Positions 16,358-24,754 of a DNA stretch of 64,000 nucleotides are shown here, in pieces. The position numbers and the translations under genes are program-made. Source of the DNA: Neorhizobium galegae (lineage in GTDB: Bacteria; Pseudomonadota; Alphaproteobacteria; Rhizobiales; Rhizobiaceae); NCBI RefSeq assembly GCF_017877135.1, contig NZ_JAGIPH010000006.1:62001-126000 (forward strand), in the 5' to 3' direction. Positions within the stretch are counted from its first letter, which is position 1. Every line of letters begins with the position of its first letter. The notes under the pieces were generated by a model, which worked only from the letters and a program-made list of their open reading frames with translations, was not told where the DNA came from and searched no databases.

Positions 16358-19048
16358 TCACCGCTGCAGCACGCCCTTGTCGCGGGCGGTCGTCACGGCG
16401 GCCGTGCGGGTCGAAACATTCAGCTTGGTGAAGATGTTGCGCAGGTGAAACTTGATCGTATTGTCGCTGAGATCAAGCCGGCGGCCGATCTCCTTGTTGC
16501 TGAGGCCGGCGCTCAGCAGGGAGAGTACGCTGCGCTCGCGCTCCGTGAGGTCCCCGCCGGGGGCGACCATCTCGGCAAGGGGTGCTACGTGTGCCAGATC
16601 TGCCGGGCGGACCCGATCGAGGCAGTGCAACAGCCGCTGGCGCGCCACGGCGGGAAACTGGCTGCAGGTGGACAGCTCCCGCAGGAGATCCGGAACATCG
16701 GCCGCTTCCAGCTGCAGCAGCGATGCGTAATCGGCAAGCGGCATCGTCATCAGCAGATCGCAGAGGCAAGCGGATGCCGCATCCTTGCGCCCCTCGGCCG
16801 CCAGAATGCGGATTTCCAGCAGTTGCAGCTCGAGAGAGCGCACGAGATGCGGCCGCTCCGACTGGCGCGTCATCAACCAGTCCAGCGTGTCGCGCGCGCG
16901 CTCCGCCTTGCCCTCAGCCAGAAAGATCCGCGTCCACAACAAGGCGGGCGTTGTGCCGCGCAGATGGGTCTGCAGCGTGTTAAGGCGGTCGGACTGGATG
17001 ACGCTGCGGCCAAAGCCCGACAGCTCCGCATGGCGGATGGCATGCTCGATATCGCCCGTCGAGATCAGCAGCCCGCAGCATTCGCCATCGATGAGCCGAA
17101 TCAGGCGATCAAAGCCGCGCCGCTTGGCGGTCGAGCGCACCCGGTCGATGGAGGCATGCGCACCGACGACATCGCCGCCCAGCCGCAGCACGCGCTGCTG
17201 GCCCATCACGCCCGCGGCCAGAAGATCAAACCAGGTATCATGGCGCTCCAGATGCGGCAGCGCCCAGGAGAGCGGTGCTGCCGCCGCAGAAAGATCGCCG
17301 CGCATCGACTGGAGTTCGGCCTTCAGCACCTGGCCCACGGCATCGAGATCGCTTCTCGGTCCGATATTGGCCTGCGCCTCGCTGATCAGGTGGTCATAGG
17401 CTTCCTCAGCGCCCGCCGCATCGCCGCTGAAGAAGGCCGCCTGACCGATATGGGTATAAAGGTGCATGGCGCCGAAATCCGCCCCGCCATCGCGGAAGGT
17501 GCGGATGGCCAGATGCCCGTAGTGGCGGGCGCGCTCCAGATCGCTGCGGATCAGGTAATTGTAGGAGAGCATGTTGAGCGCCAGCGCCCGGTGGATCAGC
17601 TCCATGCCCTCCGGCTTCAAAAGATCGTCTTCCAGCGCTGCCAGATCCGCGGATGTTGCCCAGTGATCGAGGTAGAGCGACAGCAGCACCTTCACCACGC
17701 GCAGATCCGCCGCATAGGCCTTCAAGGTGCCGACCGCCCGTTCGGCAATCGACAGGTAGTGATTGGCCGCTTCCAGCTGGCCGGCCTTGGCGCTCACCAC
17801 CGAAAGTCCAAGCGTCGTCAGTGGAAAACCATCGAGATCGATGCCGGCGGCGCGCGCGGAAATCATCTGGAACAGCATGGTGCCGCCGCGCGTGGTGGCA
17901 TAGACCCGCCGCCAGCCGCCGGCCCGTTCGACGATGCGGGCGGCCAGATCGGCGCTGCCGCCTGAGAGCGCGTGGCGCACTGCCTGGTCGAAATCGCCCT
18001 GCACCTCGAACCAGCGCGCTGCGCGCCTCACCGCCGACTGCGTATCGAACCCCTGGCGCAGCGCTTTCTGGCGCAAAAACGCATTGAAGACCGGGTGAGA
18101 GCGCATCCAGCCGCCCTCCCCCGCCAGCAGCGTGATCGGCAGCGCATGGTCGGCCAGGCGATCCATCAGAAGGGCGCTCGCCTCGCCCTCGAAGAGCGCG
18201 GCCACCAGATCGCGACTGAAGGCCGGCAGAGCCGCCGTCTTCAGGAGGAACTGCTGGATATCGTCCGGCAGCTGCGCAAACACCTGTTCCGACAGGTAAT
18301 TCCCCATTTCGACATTGCTGCCGTCGAACGAGGCCAGCACCGCCTCGCCGTGCGGATTGTCGTGAACCAGCAGCCGCACCATCTGCAGCGCAACGGCCCA
18401 GCCCTCCGTGCGCCGGTTGAGCGCGCCGATCTGCTCAGGGTTCAGCCCCAGCCTGTCGTCGGAGAAGAATTCCAGCGCCTCGTCATCGGAAAAGCCGAGA
18501 TCCGCCACGCCGATCTGCTTCAACTCGCCGTGCAGGCGTAGCGCCGACAGCGGGAAGCGCGGCGGGCTTCGCGAAATCAGCACCAGCTTCAGGTGATCGA
18601 GGCCACGATCGGCCAGAATTTTTGCCATCAGCGCCTCGGTCGCATCGGTCTGCGCCAGATGGTAATCATCGAGGAACAGGACCAGCGGCTGCTCGATGCG
18701 GCGCAGGCGCGTTGTCAGAATGGACAAAAGCGAAGCGACCGGCATGCTTGCCGCATCGAGACCGCCGGTGTCATCGGCCAGAAGCGGCTGCAAGGCATCG
18801 AGCAGGGTCAGCAGGAACTGCCGCTGGTCGCAATGCTCCTGTTCCAGCGATATCCAGAGGCAACGGACCTCATCGGCCACCAGCATTTCATGCCACTGCG
18901 CCGCAAGCGAGGTCTTGCCATAGCCGGCCGAACCGATGATCGTCGTCAGCCGGCGAAGACCGGAACGGTGCAGGCCAAGAAGCAGCCCGCGCCGCTTGAT
19001 CGGGCGCTGACCACTGATCGGTGGCGCATATCGGTTCTGATCGTTCAT
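16358..19048 (-). CDS. LuxR-family, MalT-like ATP-dependent regulator
   Basis: This 896-residue protein has a Walker A motif (GSAGYGKTS) near residue 40 and a Walker B region (LVLFLDDYHLA) near 135. A long alpha-helical repeat region follows, then a C-terminal LuxR helix-turn-helix (TERERSVLSLLSAGLSNKEI, then DNTIKFHLRNIFTKLNV). This is the MalT/STAND activator plan, in which ATP and an inducer promote oligomerisation. It lies directly upstream of hyuB in the same direction, so it is the likely activator of the hyu/pot operon. No clear ribosome site precedes the chosen start. Confidence 0.85.
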   Translation of the reverse strand: MNDQNRYAPPISGQRPIKRRGLLLGLHRSGLRRLTTIIGSAGYGKTSLAAQWHEMLVADEVRCLWISLEQEHCDQRQFLLTLLDALQPLLADDTGGLDAASMPVASLLSILTTRLRRIEQPLVLFLDDYHLAQTDATEALMAKILADRGLDHLKLVLISRSPPRFPLSALRLHGELKQIGVADLGFSDDEALEFFSDDRLGLNPEQIGALNRRTEGWAVALQMVRLLVHDNPHGEAVLASFDGSNVEMGNYLSEQVFAQLPDDIQQFLLKTAALPAFSRDLVAALFEGEASALLMDRLADHALPITLLAGEGGWMRSHPVFNAFLRQKALRQGFDTQSAVRRAARWFEVQGDFDQAVRHALSGGSADLAARIVERAGGWRRVYATTRGGTMLFQMISARAAGIDLDGFPLTTLGLSVVSAKAGQLEAANHYLSIAERAVGTLKAYAADLRVVKVLLSLYLDHWATSADLAALEDDLLKPEGMELIHRALALNMLSYNYLIRSDLERARHYGHLAIRTFRDGGADFGAMHLYTHIGQAAFFSGDAAGAEEAYDHLISEAQANIGPRSDLDAVGQVLKAELQSMRGDLSAAAAPLSWALPHLERHDTWFDLLAAGVMGQQRVLRLGGDVVGAHASIDRVRSTAKRRGFDRLIRLIDGECCGLLISTGDIEHAIRHAELSGFGRSVIQSDRLNTLQTHLRGTTPALLWTRIFLAEGKAERARDTLDWLMTRQSERPHLVRSLELQLLEIRILAAEGRKDAASACLCDLLMTMPLADYASLLQLEAADVPDLLRELSTCSQFPAVARQRLLHCLDRVRPADLAHVAPLAEMVAPGGDLTERERSVLSLLSAGLSNKEIGRRLDLSDNTIKFHLRNIFTKLNVSTRTAAVTTARDKGVLQR

Positions 19049-19272
19049 GGCGCCAGCTTGCTGAGTTGCGGCGCACTTGGCAAGTTCCCCCTGGCCACCA
19101 AACCCCGTAACGCCATGAAATCCATAAGATCTGATGGGGATTTTTGCCGAAAAACTTTGGCCGTTGCGCAAGCCCCGTCAGGAGGAGATGGCGCGATGCA
19201 GCAGCCGGTCGATTGCACCGCGAGCCGGCGTGATGAATAGCGCCGAGACAGGGGATCAAGGGGAGTAGCCGC

Positions 19273-19788
19273 TCAGCGACGGCCAGCGCGCTGCTTCATG
19301 TCCGCCGCCTGAACCTTATCGGTTGCCGGTGGCGTGTGGCAGCAATACAGCACGAGCGCGCCAAGACCGGCAGATCCGGTGATCGCCGCCGCCATGGCCA
19401 TGTCACCGGACAAAGCAAAGCCGAAGGAAGACCCGACCACGGTTGCGGCAGACAGCGTGGCAACCAGCAGAGGCAGGAAATCCACCGAGATCCTGCGGCC
19501 TGCCACCCGAACATGTCGATCGGAGAAGAGGTCCGTAGCGACCGGCATGGCATAGACGCCGTAACGCGCGTAGCGCTCCTCGACGGCTTTCAGGAGCCGC
19601 GGCGGCAGGGGCTCGCGGCCGGAGGACAGGAGGTCCCGGGCAAAAAACGCCAGAACGGCCCAGATCAGCAGACAGCCGAACAGGCCGATTTCCAGCGCAA
19701 GCGCATAATGCTCCGTGACAAGGGCCGTGGAGAGGCTGGCCTGCAGGATGGCCGCGATCAGAAGAAGTGCGGCCGTTCCTGGTTTCAT
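19273..19788 (-). CDS. Small integral membrane protein, unknown function
   Basis: This is a 171-residue protein with about four hydrophobic segments: two N-terminal (LLLIAAILQASLSTALV and IGLFGCLLIWAVLAFFA) and two after residue 105. A charged segment of about 50 residues separates the pairs. I recognise no family. It overlaps the EAL gene by ATGA, so the two are translationally coupled. It may be a membrane partner of that protein. Confidence 0.65.
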   Translation of the reverse strand: MKPGTAALLLIAAILQASLSTALVTEHYALALEIGLFGCLLIWAVLAFFARDLLSSGREPLPPRLLKAVEERYARYGVYAMPVATDLFSDRHVRVAGRRISVDFLPLLVATLSAATVVGSSFGFALSGDMAMAAAITGSAGLGALVLYCCHTPPATDKVQAADMKQRAGRR

Positions 19789-20930
19789 CGGGCGCCTCCG
19801 GCGCGGGCGGCGGGCCGGCGGGCATCCAGCGAGGCGACCTGCGCCTGACGGGCAAGCTGCGGGGCCAAGTTTTGCGGATGGCCGAACAGGAAGCCCTGAA
19901 CCCAGCGGGCGCCGGCGGCATGCGCAATCAGAAGGTCCGCCTCACTCTCAACCGACCCGACCACGACCTCGTTGGCGACGTGGCGGGCCAGTGAAATCAG
20001 ATGGCCGAGCAGCTGCGGTGCATCCGAGCCGCGCGTGCGGATGCGTCCGGCATCGATCTTGATGACGTCGAAGCGCGTGTGGCGGGCATAGCCGATGGAG
20101 CTGAAACCGGTGCCGAAATCGTCGAGCGCCACGCGGCAGCCGGCCTGCTGGATGTGCGAGACGAATTCCGCCACCGCTTCAAAACTGTAGGGACGCGCCG
20201 ATTCCGAAATCTCAATGACCATGCGCTGGCCGACACCGGCCTCGCGCACGAGACGGGGAAACACCAGCCGCCACCAGAGATCGACCGAGGCCGACAGCGC
20301 CGACATGTTGCAGCCCAGAACGACATCCGGGCGACGCACCAGCTCCTCGACCACCGACTGCGCAATGCGGCGATCAAACACCTGGGTGAGGCCAAGGCGT
20401 TCCAGCGCCGGCATGTAGACGCCGGGCATGACCACGCGGCCATCCTCATCCGACAGGCGAACGACGCATTCGCTGTAAAGAACCGACGCAGGCTCGGACG
20501 CACTGCAGACCGGCTGCTCGACCAGCGTGAAGCGGGCGTTGAACAGCGCCTCATAAGCCAGCGCCGCGGCGCTCATGTCGATGCGATAATCCTGTGCGCT
20601 GTTCTGCGAGGCGGTGTGGAGCCCTTGCGCGTCCGGCACGGTGTTGCGGCAGCTCAGCGACACGACGATGCGGTTATTGCCAACCGGGATCGGCAAAGCG
20701 GCTGCCGCACAAAGCGCCTCATCGACGCGCGACCAGACCGGCAGGCCATCCTCGAGCTGGAAGGGCGACGCCGCCACACCCCAGCTTTCAATGGTGAAGG
20801 GCACCTGCAGCGACCGCTCCAGCCGGCGGGCGACTTCCGCCAGGACGCGGCCGGCGACACCCTCGCCGAAATAGGTCGAAATATCTCCGAGATTATCGAT
20901 CGTAATGCACATGGCAGCCGTGGCATTCAT
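19785..20930 (-). CDS. EAL-domain protein with degenerate active site
   Basis: This 381-residue protein has an EAL fold over about residues 160-375. NMS, EISES, DDFGTG and the IKID lysine are conserved. The EAL signature itself reads ECV, and the later AEGVE segment reads VGSVE, losing a glutamate needed in active phosphodiesterases. The first 40 residues resemble the start of a GGDEF domain (ITIDNLGDISTYFG, EVARRLE) but no GGDEF motif follows. It is therefore probably a c-di-GMP binder or protein-interaction module rather than an active enzyme. It overlaps by 4 bases both a 71-codon ORF upstream and the membrane-protein gene downstream. Confidence 0.8.
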   Translation of the reverse strand: MNATAAMCITIDNLGDISTYFGEGVAGRVLAEVARRLERSLQVPFTIESWGVAASPFQLEDGLPVWSRVDEALCAAAALPIPVGNNRIVVSLSCRNTVPDAQGLHTASQNSAQDYRIDMSAAALAYEALFNARFTLVEQPVCSASEPASVLYSECVVRLSDEDGRVVMPGVYMPALERLGLTQVFDRRIAQSVVEELVRRPDVVLGCNMSALSASVDLWWRLVFPRLVREAGVGQRMVIEISESARPYSFEAVAEFVSHIQQAGCRVALDDFGTGFSSIGYARHTRFDVIKIDAGRIRTRGSDAPQLLGHLISLARHVANEVVVGSVESEADLLIAHAAGARWVQGFLFGHPQNLAPQLARQAQVASLDARRPAARAGGAR

Positions 20931-21142
20931 GACAGTGCTCCCCAGCTGATCATGTAGACGCGGCCCGCAACGCCGCCGGCATAACAGGATGCGCCGCCGG
21001 TCTCGTTGAGAAATGGTTTGAAGACACCGTTGGAAGAAACAACGAAATCGAGACCATCCCGAACCGACGAGCGAGCGGACGTGCAACCATCTGCTTCGCC
21101 ATACCCCGGTTCACAGCCATCATAGCTGATTTCACCCTGCAT
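20927..21142 (-). CDS. Small ORF coupled to the EAL gene, unknown function
   Basis: This 71-codon frame starts MQGEISYDGCEPGYGEADGC and contains three cysteines. Its stop overlaps the EAL gene start by ATGA, the same arrangement as the next gene pair, which is the main support for it being real. An AT-rich promoter-like region lies just upstream. No signal peptide or known domain is visible, and the ribosome site (AGGG about 10 bases upstream) is moderate. Confidence 0.5.
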   Translation of the reverse strand: MQGEISYDGCEPGYGEADGCTSARSSVRDGLDFVVSSNGVFKPFLNETGGASCYAGGVAGRVYMISWGALS

Positions 21143-22285
21143 GAAGGGAACCCTTTTTCCGACGGTGATTTGTACTAATAAGCCGTTAAAATTTTCAGTG
21201 CCTTACGGGCATTCAACCGAGTGAAATCAGAAACTTATTTTTACTCGGCTTCTCATCTTATTGTCAATAGTAACACTTTTAGTTCGCAGAAGCATTTTGC
21301 GCGCCCTTTGCGAAGCGGTCAGCGATTAGGTTAAGCTCTTCAAGTCGAAAAACAAGGCTTTTCAATCTTGAATCGTCCTGCCCACGTAAAACCCTATGCC
21401 GTCTGCGAATTTATCCTTCCGGAGAGTCGCCACCCGATCGCGCCTCGCCTTCTGGATCCGTCGCCATTGGTCCCGAGCCGTCTCACGACGGCTGAAGGAG
21501 GTTGTGCCGGATCCGCCGGCCGGAGCAGGCAAATCAATGCGAAAGGCCGTCTAGCGCACTGATCTGCAAATGAAAAGAAAATTCATTTATATTCGAAGCT
21601 GCGAATAAATATGCCTGAAACGACTGTTCAAGCCACACATCCGGGGCAGACAATCCTCAATGCGGCAGATGGCGCACCGGACCGACATTCCGCTACTGCC
21701 CGCGCAAAAACACGCCAAACGTGTATTTTTCAACCGCGTGAAGTCAAGCATTCGCCCCGAATGAGACGAGAAAAAGGCAAATTCGCTCCCAATTGGAAAA
21801 TAAGCGGGCGACGTCAGAGAATAACTCCGGGACGCGCCAGTATTATAGATCGCGGAACGCGCCAAAATGAAACGGACGATCAACCACCAGTGCCACCTGA
21901 GGACCGTTATGTGCCAAAATAGACAGGGATCTTTGGGTGAAATTCCCTCGCGCCCCATTCTGAGACGGTGAAACCGGCATCAGGCTGGCGCAGAAAATGG
22001 TGTGTCGCCGACGGCACCACACGACTGGAACCAGCCGCACATCCGGCGCTGGCCGATGCTCCAGCGAGCGCCGGACGTCAACGGCTGCGAAAAAGACGAA
22101 CACCAGCAGCGATCTTAACGCGCCCACCCTCGCTACCCGCGTACCGCAAAATCCGCCGGGGACGACTTTACAAACGGATTTTGCGATTCTAATTGTAATG
22201 ATATTACATAACGTACGACGACAGGATCTCTCGACCGCGGTCGCCTGCCTTGACGCGGTGCCGTTGCCCGGCTTAACTGGCGGTT
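21143..22285. other. Gene-poor intergenic region
   Basis: About 1.1 kb without a convincing gene. The first 250 bases are AT-rich and probably hold the promoter of the EAL operon. An inverted repeat ATTCG-AAGCTG-CGAAT sits at 21591-21606. Short frames such as 21368-21562 and 21611-21922 lack ribosome sites and recognisable products. The base composition and many stop codons suggest decayed or regulatory DNA. The last part holds the promoter for the cobalamin riboswitch transcript. Confidence 0.5.
22194..22208. promoter_or_regulatory. Palindrome upstream of the riboswitch
   Basis: TGTAAT-GAT-ATTACA is a perfect 6-base inverted repeat about 80 bases before the riboswitch. It overlaps a possible promoter (TTGCGA at 22181, spacer 17, TTACAT). 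The shape is like binding sites of Fur/Zur-type metal regulators or Crp/Fnr-type dimers. The identity of the binder is not known. Confidence 0.4.
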
Positions 22286-22497
22286 GATGGTTCCCCAAGC
22301 CGGTTCGCCGGAGAAGGGGATTAATAGGGAACACGGTGCGGAACCTCCATCAGGGTCCCAATGCCGTGGCTGCCCCCGCAACTGTAAGCGGATGCCAATC
22401 ATCCTCGTGGTGCCGACCAGGCACCATGCCACTGCACGAAATTTTGTGCGGGAAGGCAGATGAGAGGCGCCAACCGTGAGCCAGGAGACCTGCCATC
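22286..22497 (+). promoter_or_regulatory. Cobalamin (B12) riboswitch
   Basis: The region contains the conserved B12-box elements in order: AGGGAACACGGTGCGGAA, GCTGCCCCCGCAACTGTAAG, CCACTG, GGGAAGGC, and GTGAGCCAGGAGACCTGCC at the 3' end. The outer helix can form from GATGG (22286-22290) and CCATC (22493-22497). It lies upstream of the transporter operon at 22692, so adenosylcobalamin should repress that operon. Confidence 0.93.
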
Positions 22498-22546
22498 GCA
22501 CTGAAGTCCAACGTCACGGGCGGGGATGCCCGGAACAGGAGCTGAC

Positions 22547-22627
22547 ATGACTATTTCTCGCTTTGCGAGCACCGGTTGTCGAACCCTCAAGCGCCCCAAA
22601 CGCCTAACATCCGTCCATCAGGGCTGA
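22547..22627 (+). CDS. 26-residue leader ORF after the cobalamin riboswitch
   Basis: An ATG at 22547 with AGGAG six bases upstream opens a 26-codon frame ending in TGA at 22627. The peptide begins MTISRFASTGC and is basic. This is the ribosome site closest to the riboswitch, so translation control by the aptamer would act first on this ORF and only then, directly or by coupling, on the transporter gene 64 bases later. No known peptide family is recognised. Confidence 0.5.
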   Translation: MTISRFASTGCRTLKRPKRLTSVHQG

Positions 22628-22652
22628 TTGCAGCTGAGATGCCTTTATCGCA

Positions 22653-22668
22653 GGGGCCGAATGGCCCC
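22653..22668 (+). promoter_or_regulatory. Hairpin between leader ORF and transporter gene
   Basis: GGGGCC-GAAT-GGCCCC forms a 6-base stem with a tetraloop, lying 26 bases after the leader ORF stop and 23 bases before the transporter start. It could modulate translation or be part of the riboswitch expression platform. It is not followed by a T-tract. Confidence 0.35.
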
Positions 22669-22691
22669 CATAGCCACCAGGGTTCGACCAC

Positions 22692-23732
22692 ATGTTTATT
22701 CGTATGACGCACGCGTTGCGCCAGGCCGTTGCGGCCGGGGCGATTGTTGCCGGAGCAGTGCTTCCCGCTTCCGGTGCCTTTGCCGCAGAAACCACCTATC
22801 CGCTGACACTGCAGAATTGCGGACGCCAGATCACCTTCTCAAAGCCACCGCAGCGCGCGGTGTCCCTTGGCCAGAGCACGACGGAAATTCTTTATCTGCT
22901 CGGGCTTTCCAAGCAGGTCGTCGGCACCGCCGTCTGGATCGGCCCGGTGCTCAAGGGCTACGAGGAGTCCAATGCTTCCGTGCCGCGGCTTGCCGATAAC
23001 GATCCGAGCTTCGAGAGCGTCATCGCCACAAGGCCGGATATTGTGACCGTGCAATTCCAGTGGCATGTCGGCCCGAAAGGCACCGTCGGTACGATTGCCC
23101 AGTTCGAGGATCTCGGGGTTCCGGTCTATACCTCGCCGTCCGATTGCATCGGCAAGGACAATTCCTCCGGCGGCGACGGCGTGCGGGCAGAGGCCTTCAG
23201 CATGGACCTGATCTACGAGGAGATCCGTGATCTTGCCCGGATCTTCAATGTTCAGGATCGCGGCGAGCAGGTGGTGGCCGATCTCGTGGCGCGCGAAAAG
23301 GCCGCCCGCGCCAAGGTGGCCGGTGCAAAATCGACGCTGTCGGCCGTCTTCTGGTTTTCCAGCGCAACGCTTGCCGCCGATCCCTACGTGGCGGGCAGGA
23401 ATGGCGCGCCCGGCTATATCATGAAGGCGCTCGGCATCACGAATGTCATCGACAGCGACGAGGAATGGCCAACCGTCGGCTGGGAAACGATCGCGCGCGC
23501 CAACCCCTCGATCATCGTGGCCGCCCGCATGGAGCGCCGCCGCTATCCGGCCGATGACAGTGCCGTCAAGGCCGCCTTCCTTCAGAAGGATCCGGTCGTT
23601 AGCCTGATGCCGGCGGTGAAGGCCGGCCATGTGGTGGAGATGGATGCGCAGACGATGAACCCGACCATTCGCACCATCGACGGCATCGAACAGCTGGCGG
23701 ATGCGATTGAAAAGGCGGGCCTTTCGCGGTGA
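22692..23732 (+). CDS. ABC transporter substrate-binding protein, BtuF/FecB type
   Basis: This 346-residue protein has a signal peptide (about 1-31, ending SGAFAAE) and a class III periplasmic-binding fold: PPQRAVSLGQSTTEILYLLGL near residue 55 and the GAPGYIMKALGITNVID and WETIARANPSIIV segments. Control by a cobalamin riboswitch indicates transport of B12, a corrinoid or cobalt. The arrangement is like the cobalt-related cbtJKL system described in Sinorhizobium meliloti. It overlaps the permease gene by GTGA. Confidence 0.88.
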   Translation: MFIRMTHALRQAVAAGAIVAGAVLPASGAFAAETTYPLTLQNCGRQITFSKPPQRAVSLGQSTTEILYLLGLSKQVVGTAVWIGPVLKGYEESNASVPRLADNDPSFESVIATRPDIVTVQFQWHVGPKGTVGTIAQFEDLGVPVYTSPSDCIGKDNSSGGDGVRAEAFSMDLIYEEIRDLARIFNVQDRGEQVVADLVAREKAARAKVAGAKSTLSAVFWFSSATLAADPYVAGRNGAPGYIMKALGITNVIDSDEEWPTVGWETIARANPSIIVAARMERRRYPADDSAVKAAFLQKDPVVSLMPAVKAGHVVEMDAQTMNPTIRTIDGIEQLADAIEKAGLSR

Positions 23733-24754
23733 AACACAGCCGCATCCGTCTGGCGGCGGGGGCAGCCCTTGGCGCCCTTGCCGCCCTTCTGCTGGCGCTC
23801 TGGTTCGGCGCAGCGATCGGCGAAACCGCCATTCCCTTCGATGTGGTGGCAAAGACCGCCGCCAACCGCCTGTTTGGCGCGAGCTATCCCCTGGCGGCGA
23901 TCGACGAAGGCATCGTCTGGAGCTACCGGCTGTCGCGCGTCGTCGTTGCGGCCTGCTGCGGGGCGGCGCTGTCGCTGTCGGGCGTCGTGCTGCAGTCGCT
24001 CCTGCGCAATCCGCTGGCCGATCCTTACGTGCTCGGCATTTCCGCCGGCGCCTCCACCGGCGCGGTCTCGGTTGCGATCCTGGGCCTTGGCGGCGGCATG
24101 ATCGGCCTGCCGCTGGGCGCCTTTGCCGGCGCCGTCATCGCCTTCGTGCTGGTGAGCCTGCTTGCCCTGCGCGCCGGGCGCGGCTCGGCCGCGATCATTC
24201 TGGCCGGCGTTGCGGGCTCCCAGCTCTTTCATGCTCTCACCTCCTTTGTCGTCACGAAAGCCGCCAATGCCGAACAGGCGCGCGGCATCATGTTCTGGCT
24301 GCTCGGCAATCTGTCAGGCGTGCGCTGGCCGGATGTGACGCTGGCGCTGCCGGTGGCGCTCGTGGGCCTCGTCATCTGCCTTGCCCAGGCGCGCGCTCTC
24401 GATGCCTTTGCCTTCGGCAAGGAATCGGCCGCCTCGCTCGGCATTCCCGTGCGCCGGGTTATGGTCATCCTCATTGCCACGACGGCCATGATGACCGCCG
24501 TCATGGTGTCGCTTGTCGGCTCCATCGGCTTTGTCGGCCTGGTCATTCCCCATGCGACACGCATGCTGGTCGGCGTGCGTCACGGGGTTCTCCTGCCGGC
24601 CGCCGCCATTGTCGGCGCCATCTTCATGATTGCGGCGGATGTCCTGTCGCGTATTCTGGTCCCGGGACAGGTCCTGCCCATCGGCGTGGTAACGGCGCTC
24701 TTCGGTGCGCCCGCCTTTGCCCTGATCATGAGCCAGCGGAGGGCAAGTCTGTGA
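23729..24754 (+). CDS. ABC transporter permease, FecCD/BtuC family
   Basis: This 341-residue protein has about ten hydrophobic segments and the FecCD-family motifs SLSGVVLQSLLRNPLADPYV and GLVIPHATRMLVG. The GTG start overlaps the stop of the binding-protein gene, and its own stop overlaps the next start (GTGA twice). It is the channel of the riboswitch-controlled importer. Confidence 0.92.
   Translation: MKHSRIRLAAGAALGALAALLLALWFGAAIGETAIPFDVVAKTAANRLFGASYPLAAIDEGIVWSYRLSRVVVAACCGAALSLSGVVLQSLLRNPLADPYVLGISAGASTGAVSVAILGLGGGMIGLPLGAFAGAVIAFVLVSLLALRAGRGSAAIILAGVAGSQLFHALTSFVVTKAANAEQARGIMFWLLGNLSGVRWPDVTLALPVALVGLVICLAQARALDAFAFGKESAASLGIPVRRVMVILIATTAMMTAVMVSLVGSIGFVGLVIPHATRMLVGVRHGVLLPAAAIVGAIFMIAADVLSRILVPGQVLPIGVVTALFGAPAFALIMSQRRASL

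Noticed and set aside
21611-21922. 103-codon plus-strand frame in the gene-poor region
   Set aside because: No ribosome site, no hydrophobic core or domain, composition like random translation.
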